Assembly: GCF_002855515.1 (NCBI RefSeq)
Contig: NZ_PKRP01000002.1
Coordinates: 434,001-498,000, forward strand
Reading direction: 5' to 3'
DNA: 64,000 nt
Source of the DNA: Rhizobium sp. TH135
GTDB lineage: Bacteria; Pseudomonadota; Alphaproteobacteria; Rhizobiales; Rhizobiaceae
Shown here: in pieces, positions 35,947 to 44,800 of the stretch
Numbering within the stretch: the stretch's first letter is position 1
How the letters are laid out: each line of letters opens with the position of its first letter
Notes under the pieces: model-generated
Told to the model about the DNA's origin: nothing
Databases searched by the model: none
The model's input: the letters and a program-made list of their open reading frames with translations, nothing else
Program-made: the position numbers and the translations under genes

Positions 35947-36648
35947 CTAACGTTTCTCGCACCATGCTTGTTCGCCAGTCGCCTCGTGGAGCTTGACATT
36001 GAAATCGGCCTTCGCGTCTCGCTTGAGTTCAATTGGCGTCTCAATGCTGCCGGAAGTAACTTGTGCCTCGCCCTCATAGATCTCCTTCGCGCCGTGGCCG
36101 GGCGACACGATCAGTTCGATCTTGACCGGAACAGGAGGAAGCGGCCCGCCCGTCAACCAATCGGCTGCGCTGCGGCGCCCGAATACCGTAGCGGAGATGC
36201 GCAGATTGCCCGGACAATGGTCGCCGAGTCGGAAGCGCGTGGCCCGCATTTCCGTTGCCCCGTCGGCAGGCGCTGCGGCTGCGGACATGTGCGCTTCACC
36301 AAACCACGAAAAGCCGGACGCGAAGCCCTCCCTCCAGAACGGGTGCACGACCGAATCTGTTTTCAGTCGACCTGTCGCCGGATCTTCCTGCAACAAACTG
36401 CTGGTGAAGCGAATCGGCCGATTGTCGTTGTGCGTCAGATAAAGTTCTGCCACGCCGGCATTGTCGGGCCAAAACATCCAAATCTCAAGGAAGCGCTGGC
36501 CACCTCCCGATTTCCGTGCCTCGCTCTCGATCGGCAGCGAGGCAAAGATAAGAAACAAAAAAAATGCCGCTCCAAACCCGCCGGACACGGTATCGACGAA
36601 ACTCAGCGCCAAGCTTGGCGGTCGATCACGGATGCGCTTGCGGGGCAT
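35947..36648 (-). CDS. Single-pass MotB/ExbD-like protein B (motor operon, fourth gene)
   Basis: 233 residues. A short basic cytoplasmic start (MPRKRIRDRPPS) leads into one membrane helix, LSFVDTVSGGFGAAFFLFLIF, with an aspartate (D19) at its cytoplasmic side. That is the hallmark position of the proton-carrying Asp of MotB, ExbD and TolR. The periplasmic part (about 45-233) is beta-rich with two cysteines (GDHCPGN, EQAWCEKR) and has no OmpA-like peptidoglycan domain. The start ATG overlaps the stop of the preceding gene (TAATG). The family assignment rests on topology, Asp position and operon context, not overall sequence. Confidence 0.65.
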   Translation of the reverse strand: MPRKRIRDRPPSLALSFVDTVSGGFGAAFFLFLIFASLPIESEARKSGGGQRFLEIWMFWPDNAGVAELYLTHNDNRPIRFTSSLLQEDPATGRLKTDSVVHPFWREGFASGFSWFGEAHMSAAAAPADGATEMRATRFRLGDHCPGNLRISATVFGRRSAADWLTGGPLPPVPVKIELIVSPGHGAKEIYEGEAQVTSGSIETPIELKRDAKADFNVKLHEATGEQAWCEKR

Positions 36649-37199
36649 TAGGGACAGCCTGCGTTTGTTGGCGCCGTTATATAGTCGTCATCGTTATGGA
36701 TCAGCGCGAGCACGACCCTGCCGCCCGAGCAAGCAACAAAGCGGTTGGGATCCAGTGGAAAGGCCGACGACTGTGGCCACCCTTCGGAACCAACCTCAAG
36801 ATGCATTGACATCGCAGACCCCGGCATGGACGACGAGATGACATAAATCGGTTTGATCAACCCTTCGCGTAGTCGAGCGAGTCGCGCGCAATAGGAGCCA
36901 CCTATCTGGCTGCTCCGGATCACCCAAGAATCGTCGGCGGTGTCGCCGACCGTGAGTCCGTCGATAGTCGAGCAGTCGGAGGACGTGATACGAAGCAGGG
37001 CGGTGGAATCGCCTGATTTCAGGTCGGCTGCAACTGCGGAGCGCATCCGCGACATGCTGGAGCTTCCCGAACTGGAGGCGGCCGACGGCACGAGCTTGAT
37101 AAATACGACGAAAATCAGAAACAGGGCTACCGATGCGGCGAGCACGCAGGTCAGCGCATCAGTCAGACTCATCATCAAGATGTCGTCATCGTCACTCAT
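36648..37199 (-). CDS. Single-pass MotB/ExbD-like protein A (motor operon, third gene)
   Basis: 183 residues. An acidic cytoplasmic start (MSDDDD) and one helix, MMSLTDALTCVLAASVALFLIFVV, with Asp 14 at the N side as in MotB/ExbD/TolR. A serine-rich linker (SAASSSGSSS) and a periplasmic domain of about 120 residues with four cysteines follow; there is no OmpA-like domain. ATG overlaps the channel gene's stop by 4 bases. It differs from the next gene's product apart from the helix design, so the operon supplies two distinct B-type subunits. Confidence 0.68.
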   Translation of the reverse strand: MSDDDDILMMSLTDALTCVLAASVALFLIFVVFIKLVPSAASSSGSSSMSRMRSAVAADLKSGDSTALLRITSSDCSTIDGLTVGDTADDSWVIRSSQIGGSYCARLARLREGLIKPIYVISSSMPGSAMSMHLEVGSEGWPQSSAFPLDPNRFVACSGGRVVLALIHNDDDYITAPTNAGCP

Positions 37200-38803
37200 G
37201 CAGGCCTGCCTAGATCTGCCGGGCCGGCTGGTGACGGTTGGATACCTTTCACACCGTCACGTTTTGTCTCTGCCTCTTCATTGCCGCTGTCGTCGGGATC
37301 AAACGCGTAGTGGCCGAAGAGCGGCAGGATAGATTGCTCGAAATAACGCACCTCCAAGGCAGCGAGCAGTGAAAGCAGGATGCCAAAGGCAAGAGCGAGA
37401 AGCGTAGTTGCGAACGCTAGTCCCAAATCGGCAGAGAGCGTGCTGATGGCCTGGGCTCGCTCGGAAGCCGTCGTCGCCCAGACGATTGAATCGGCCCCGG
37501 TCAAGCTGTTCATGATGCCGCGCACCGTTCCGATGAAGCCGAGAGCAGGCAATGTGGCGACTGCAAAACGCATCGGCCAACGCGCCGAGGCGATTTCGTC
37601 CATCAACTGATCTTTCCAATAGGCGCGTTCGCCAGGGTCGAGCGAGCGCACTTGTGCCCCAGCTCGCGCCAAAAGCTTGACGACGTTGTCGCGGCCGGGA
37701 TCGACTTCGGCACCAGTCCTGATCATGCGTTGCGAGATTTTCATCATGATCGTCGCAGCCGACAGCCGACCCAAGCAAAGAACGAGTGCGAAGTAACCAA
37801 CCAGGAAGATCAGGAACTGCTCCCACCCAGTAATCAGTGTGACGTAAAAGACGCCGCTTCTGTACTCGCCCGTCGCGCGCATCTGGCCAATGCCCCAGGT
37901 AAGGAGCTTCTCCATCTGATCGAAGCTGCGCCACATGTCCTGCTCGGATAGGGGCGAGTTATCGGCGCCCGTTGGCTGTGAACCACACCGGTCCTTGCCA
38001 TATCGGTAACCAGTGCCGTCAGTGGCCTGCGACTTGAGCAGCATCGCATTGGTAATTTCGCTGTCCGTGACGGAGTTCGGCACCGACATGCGAAGGACCG
38101 AAAGGTCGAACTCTCCAGCCGCTGCGTTCGCCATGAACGCGCTGTTCCTCAGCGCTGACGCATCGGCGTAGTCGGATGGATAGAGCCGCGTCATGAAATA
38201 GGCGACCGCGGGTGCATAGGCGGCATCGGCGAGGTCTACGCGGTCCGCGTCGGCGTCGCGGGACGTATCGTTGTTACAGACACCGCGACTAAAAGCGATC
38301 AACAGGTTCGTACCGAGCTCCCGTCGGCGCTTGGGGTCTTTCAGCACTTTATACGTGTTTGCCAGCGCCTGATCGGTGCCGGCCTGCGTAACGAGATCGG
38401 CTGGAGTGGCCACGGTGTCCGGGCCGATTACGCCTGCGTCGATCAACATGCTCCAGATTACTTCATCGCTGAACGGCGCGAGCGTTGCTGGCTCCTGGGG
38501 TTTCGCCGCGCAATCATGCTGATTGAGTGCGGGCATCCCCGAACAGAACGCCTGGGCCAGGTCGACCGTTTCGGCGATCCGCAAGAGGCGGGCCTGCGCA
38601 ATTCTCTGCAATCCGCCATAGGTCCCAAGCGCCAAGGTGAGCGCCAGAAGCATCATCACGATCCAACCTAACCATGACAGCGATAGATGCTGGTCGAATA
38701 GGTGATGGCCGGCCCAGTCCCGGGTTTGACGCATCTTGTGATTGAGCGAAGTCTTGTTGTGCGCGACGGGTCGCACCTGTGCTGCGGGGCCAGTCACTGG
38801 CAT
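37196..38803 (-). CDS. MotA/TolQ/ExbB-family proton channel with large extracytoplasmic insertion
   Basis: 535 residues. A basic N-terminal tail and helix 1 at about 46-66 (LGWIVMMLLALTLALG) come first. About 250 residues that should be extracytoplasmic follow (cysteines at FCSGMP, HDCAAK, GVCNND, DRCGSQ). Helix 2 is at about 325-348, then a cytoplasmic loop, then helices 3 and 4 with the signature LPALGFIGTVRGIMNSL and LSADLGLAFATTLLALAFGILLS, as in MotA/ExbB. Classical members are 200-300 residues. The overlap of 10 bases with the giant gene and 4 bases with the next gene shows one coupled operon. It should conduct protons with the two B-type subunits. Confidence 0.85.
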   Translation of the reverse strand: MPVTGPAAQVRPVAHNKTSLNHKMRQTRDWAGHHLFDQHLSLSWLGWIVMMLLALTLALGTYGGLQRIAQARLLRIAETVDLAQAFCSGMPALNQHDCAAKPQEPATLAPFSDEVIWSMLIDAGVIGPDTVATPADLVTQAGTDQALANTYKVLKDPKRRRELGTNLLIAFSRGVCNNDTSRDADADRVDLADAAYAPAVAYFMTRLYPSDYADASALRNSAFMANAAAGEFDLSVLRMSVPNSVTDSEITNAMLLKSQATDGTGYRYGKDRCGSQPTGADNSPLSEQDMWRSFDQMEKLLTWGIGQMRATGEYRSGVFYVTLITGWEQFLIFLVGYFALVLCLGRLSAATIMMKISQRMIRTGAEVDPGRDNVVKLLARAGAQVRSLDPGERAYWKDQLMDEIASARWPMRFAVATLPALGFIGTVRGIMNSLTGADSIVWATTASERAQAISTLSADLGLAFATTLLALAFGILLSLLAALEVRYFEQSILPLFGHYAFDPDDSGNEEAETKRDGVKGIQPSPAGPADLGRPA

Positions 38804-41800
38804 TCTCCTAGAACTTCGGCCAAGACTCCGAAAACATGAACCTTCACGCCTGCCTTCTTTGTCATCGCATCAGCATCGGTGAGCGCGCTCATCAGCGCGA
38901 CGCGATTGACGAGTGTCGGCTCGGCGAGTTCTCGCATCTTCGGGACAATGCCTGCCGCCGTGCCGCACAATGAACGGCCTGGCGGCTTTGCACCGCCCGT
39001 CCAAACAGCCTCTTTGGCTGGGGGGAGCTTCGGGAGCGGATGCAGGTGGACGATCATGCGGTCGGCGAACGCATCGGTAACCACAGCATTGTCCCCGGCC
39101 CAGAAAGCATAAACGGCCATGCCGGTCTCACGTGCGGCTCCAAGCGTTAGCGTCCAGGACGGTTGGTCCTTGAAGTACGGAACCAGTGCTTTGAGACCGT
39201 CCATCCAAGGTCCGACCTCCGAAGTGCCAAACGGGGTGGTGCTTCCCGGCGGCGCAATAGGCGCGTCGAGCGTCCAAACGCCGGGCTCAGCGGCACCCAT
39301 GTCCTTCAACCAGACCTGTCTTTCCGCGTTGCCCTCCTGCGACTGCCGAAGGGCGAGCCAGCCTTCTGCAGGCCAAGAGCGTATCACGTCGAGCCTTCTG
39401 CCGTTGCTGAGCCAGCGGCGCAGCAACTCGGCCCGTATGCCCTTGCGATCAGGTTGCAGCCAAAGCCAGAGGCTGGAATTCAGATCATCTGGCTTGGCGA
39501 GGCGCAGGAATTCGACGCGGGTAGCCCCGGCCTCCTCGGTCGGAAGTTCGATATCGAAACGCATTGCCTCGATCTGTCCATCGCCACCGAAAACGTTTCG
39601 TTGCTCAAACCGAACGACTGCATTACCGAATGGGAATTCGCCGCTGTCAATTACCTCGTGAGGCTTTGCTGGCGCACCGCTGTTCATCAACTGCCCGCGC
39701 AGCCGGTCTTCGATAAGCTCCAGTTCTGTTCGATCGCCGATCACCGTGGCTTCGTCGCCGACGGCTGTCAGATCGATGTATCCGGGCTGGCCATCGCCGC
39801 AGGCGGCCGACCAACCCGGCATCGTCTCCAGTGTCAACTTGAGCTCCGGCGGCACAAACGGACAATAGAGGATCGCGAGATAGCCGCCGTTCAGCTTCCA
39901 GAGCAGCCGGGCTTCGATATCAAAACGCCGTGCGCCTAATTGATAGCAAAGCACCGCGCGTTGGGCATTTGTGAACTGCGATCGTCGTTTTTCGTCGCTA
40001 CGATCGAAGCGGAAATAACGGAAATCCGGAATGTTGTTCTCGCAGCCGCCTCCGCGCGAGCCGATGGGCGCCCGCGCAACGCCGACATTGGCCAGATCAG
40101 GTGACAGCTCCAATGTGCGGCCGCCATTGCCTACCACACAGATTTTCCGCGCGGCTTCAGCAGAAAGGCTGGGACTGTGCCAAGGCGACGGTCTCGGGTG
40201 GGGATGAACACCCTGGAGTATCGGGGATTGAGCGGCCGACGGCGGATTGAACACCTGACCCCAGAGTTCGTAGCGATCGCCATCCGCGATGACGCGTCCA
40301 TTGTTGTCGGATCCCGAGACCTCCTCGCAGTAGATGCCCGTGACGCTTTCACCCCAGAATGGCTGCGCTGGACCCGTGCTCTTGACCTCGGCGGGCGGCA
40401 CGCCATTGGCACCCGGAATCGCAGGTACCGTGCCAGGCCCCGGTCCTGCCGGCATGCCGGCCGGCACCGCCGCTCCCTCGCCGCCATTGTCCGAACCGCC
40501 TGGGGCCTGACTAGAGCCGTCCTTGCCGGCAGGGTTGACTGAGCTGATGGAGCCGTCACCCTTCATCAGAGATATTTCGATATCCTTGGGCAGCTTGAGC
40601 AGATTCTTGAGATCGATGTCGAGTAGGCTCTTCAGTACGTCAGCGATCAACGCCGGCGACATCAGCTCGACTGTCGGCGTCGTGATGCCGACATGAAGAC
40701 CAAGGAAACTGAGTTCCAGGCGCGTGCGATTAGTGCTGGCCGAGAAACTCGCCTTGCCGGGCTTCCAGCCGAACAGATCCAGACCGACACCGGCCTTCAG
40801 CCCCGGATCGCTGAATTCGAGATCTGTCGCAGCTTCGAGATTGCCGGTCCCGAAAAGGAAATTCTGGCTAACGCTTAGCTTCGCAGATCCACCGTCGGGA
40901 AACAGCGGATCGCATGCTTTTGTACAGAATGTTACGAGCGAACTGCTCATATCGACACCCAACAATTCCATCGACGACTTCGCCTTGAAGAGGTTTACTC
41001 CGCGGCCGACGATCTCGCCCTCGGCCGAAGCCTTGATGATCGCCTTTATGGCGTCGGTCGTAGCGGCATCAAAGCGAGCTTCCTGTCCGGCCAGGTCAAC
41101 GAGCCCTGTGGCTTCGAGCAGGGCGACGGAATTGAACGCGATCAGTCTTCCTTTGAGATCGAAGCGCGCTCGATCAATGTCGCGGAGGTCCAGGATGGAT
41201 TCTATCTTGAGGACGTTGGCGAGCTGAGGCTCTAGGGCGGTCAGGTCGGCGCCGAGGGCAAGGCCCTTCGCGCTGCCGTCGCTGCCGGTATGATAAATGA
41301 CGATGATCTGCGACAATGCGACTGGGCCGAAATACATCGGCGTCTTGAGCCCGAGCCGGATCTCCCGATCCAGATCGACGCCGTCCAGCGATATCGCCAC
41401 GCGTTGCACGGCGATACGAAACCCTTGCCCTCCGAGCTCCATCTCAACGGTCAAACCGAACACTAGGCCCCAACGATGACCGGTATCGTCCAGCTTGGCG
41501 ACACGCGGCGCGATAACCTTCACGCCGTTACCCGGGAACGGCAGGAGGTTCGACACGGTGCTGACGAGTTGGTCCAGCAAGGCCGTCTCGACACCATCTG
41601 GCAACTCGATGCGGAAGGCTCCGAGATTTCCTGGATCGAGAGGGAAGACGATGCGCGCCCTTACGTCATAGCTGTCGGCGATCAGAAGCCTGCCGGTCAC
41701 TGAAAGGGAACCGTCGTCCTTCAGCGTGAGGCTGTCTTTGTCGATCAGGTCGAACGTGAACCCGCCGGGCTCGGGTTTAAATGCTCCTACACCAGGGAGA

Positions 41801-44800
41801 TCGAGACCATTCCTGGCCGCCTGTTCGAGTTTGGTGGCCAGCGTGATTTGCGCCTTGTCGACGATGGCTCCGTACAGAACCCGCATTGGGTCGGCCGCGG
41901 GATCGGCGAAGTCGACGCGTATGGTGATGTTGCCAAGGAAGGGCAGTCCGCTGAAAGTCAGGTCAGCGGCAGCGATGCCGCGACCGATCTCGACATTGCC
42001 TATGCTCAGGAAGCCCGACACGGGGCCGACCGCCGCCATCAAGCGGCAACGCAGAGCCGCGCCCAAGGCCAGGCGTTCCGGTCCGCTGAGCCCGCTCAGA
42101 TCAACCTTGAAGCTGGCGAGCTGCTCATCGATTTCGATCGCGAACCCTTCCAGGCGGGCCTGCGTTGGAGGCTGATCGCAGGCACTAAACTGCCCGGCCA
42201 CGAACTCCAACGGCAGTGGCAGCCGACCGAAGGCGAAGCCGCCTCGGGCCTGCACGGCATCAAAGTCGAACGTGACCTTGAGACCAAACAGATCGAGCTG
42301 CTCGTTCGACAGGTAGTTGGCGATATCGCTCATCTGCTTGGAGGCCTGGCATATCGCGGTATCTCGAGCGGCCCTGGCGATGCCGTCAGACAGTGCATCC
42401 AAGCCGAGCTTGGGATTTGCCAGATCGACCGATGCCTCGATGGCGACCTCGCAGCCATCAAATTCCTTAACTGCCCGCACGTGGAAAGCGAGCTGGCCGC
42501 CGGCAACTTCCGGGACGATGGAAAGCCTTGGGATTGCGGAGAGGGCCTTGAACGGCCCAAGGTTCTTGACCGCATCGACCAAAGCTTTGGGATCGACAGC
42601 GGCGAAGGAAATGCGGCGGACAGCAGCACCGCTTCGATCGATCAACAACTCTGCGGTTGCCCCGGCCACGAGACCTGGCGTGCCGCCAATCGCAAGTTCA
42701 AGTTCCGCGGCGGCCGTCAATGTACCGCCAGCCCAGTCGATGTTCGGTTTGACAGAGCCTGCCTTCAGTCGCACGGCGATCGGAAGATCCCCTCCCGCCG
42801 CAATGGCAATATCCAATCGAAGCCGATCGGCCTGGCTGATCAGGAGCGATTGGAGCGTGGCAACCGCTTGTTCCTTGAGAGCGTCTGACGGATCGACAAG
42901 ATCTCCATCCCTGACGAGAGGTAAGGAAATTGGCAGCCCATCGGTGCCCGCTACCGACAGGTTCACCTTAAGGGTGACCGTGCGCATGTCGCGCGAGACT
43001 TCGAAGTCGACGGCGTCTAGGTCGATCGAGCGTGGCAGGCCAAGTTCGTAGAGTGCAGCCTTTGTCTGCTGCGGATCGACGTCTATATCAGCATCGCCCA
43101 GCGTGCTGATTACGTGCAGGCGCCCGTCCCCGTCGAGTGCAAGGCCCGTGACCCGCAGGCCAAGCGGAATGCGTTGCGGCGTGCGTTCCCCGCTGATGGC
43201 GGCAGGCTCTGCAGCGCCTTCAGTCGCGAGAGGCGCTGCGCAGGTGGCTTGGGGGTCGGTGTTGGCCGGGCAGATCGCGGCCGAGCTTGCAACTTGCCAA
43301 CGCCGGTGGACCAGAACTGCATCATGCAGTCTATCGCCTGCCTCGGATTGACCCGTTTCCACGAGCTCGAAGCCAAGGCCTGTCTCCCCAGGCTCCAGTT
43401 CACTCAGCCTATCGAGGGCGGTTCCCGCCGTTTCCGTATCGTCGGGATCGGCAGCGGACTCGACCGCGGTGTCATCGGAGGCTGTGGCGGGCTGCGCAAG
43501 GGGCTTGACCGCATTCGCGAGCGTGGCTTCGGTTGCATCAATGCGTGCTATTTGCGCTTCGAGTTCGTGATCCTCGGCGAATGTCTCAATCGCTGCGTCG
43601 TCGGCCGTCCCGTCCTTCTTCACGAGGGTCGGGTTCTTCGCGCCAGGAGCCTCCGCTTGCGCCACGAGGTCCTTCCAGAATGCAGGCTCCTGGTTGACCT
43701 TGAGCGCGCGAAGTGTTGCACGCGTCTGACTTTTGAGAATCGAGGCCAGAGCGAGGTTGCGGCGATATATGGATTCGCGGCTGGCCGACTCGCCCACTGC
43801 GCGTTGAAGGTCATCTTGGCCGACCGTTCCCGGCAGGCGCAGCAGCTCGGGCATCAAGAATGGCGCAAGGTGGCCGAGATCGCTGCGCAGGCCGACAGCG
43901 TTCTCCATCAACAGCAGGCGGGACTTTCCGTCTCGTCCTGGCGAAACGGCGGTGTTGACGCTGCACCCGGTGGAAGTCGTCGGCGATACGGCGCACTCCA
44001 ACGCCGAGTGCCTAATCTCCAGTGCGGCGCAGAAATCTTCGGCATTGGCTGAGTCTATCGCCAAGTGGGGCTGCAAAGCACCTCCCTCCGCCGCCAGTTC
44101 AAACGGCAGTGCAACGATACCAATGCCATGCTGGCGCAGGCGACGGATGCGTTCTCGTTGCGAAACACTCCGGGGGAACGGGCTGGTCTTGAGGATCGGC
44201 ACCGCGCCCGAACGGTCGCAACGATAGAGTTCGGTGTCGGGGGATCGTGCAAGGAACGCCTGCATCGCGCCTTTGACTTGCGACAGGCCACTGGTTTCGT
44301 CCCAGCGCGCCGTCGCGCCGCGAAAAACGCCTTCGATTCGGGCGCTGAGGCCCGCTGGGACGTCAGAGTTGCGTCGGCCGTCGGCCTGCATGGAGTCGAA
44401 CAGCGTGCGCAAATAGGCCACGTACTGCCTGCCCCATGCTTCGCTGCCGATGTCGTCCGGACGATGCAAGGCGAAGACATAGGCGGAGCCGATGGCGATC
44501 CGCCAGCGCAGTGACGAAAAGCGCTGCTCGAACGGCGGCAAAGATGCGGACGCGGTGGCAGCTTTGAGCAAGCTGTCGACGGACGCCAGAAGATCAAGAT
44601 GCTGAAGCCCAACCCCTGAGTCCCGCAGCTTCCGCAACAGCGCGTTGCCCGCGATGCAGCGAAGCGCACGCTCCGCCGCCGAAAGCGCATCGTCACGCGC
44701 CTTTTCCTGCGTCAGCTTTTCACCGCGTAAGAGCTTCTCGACGTGGTATTGCTCGGCGACCACCATGCGAAGATCGAAGTAGAGGGCTGCAGACATACTC

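Noticed and set aside
35671..36077. Short minus-strand frames between repeat copy 3 and the motor operon
   Set aside because: They include repeat sequence, lack ribosome sites and show no family resemblance.
41848..42888. Plus-strand frame of 346 codons inside the giant gene
   Set aside because: Antisense shadow; no motif, signal or start site.
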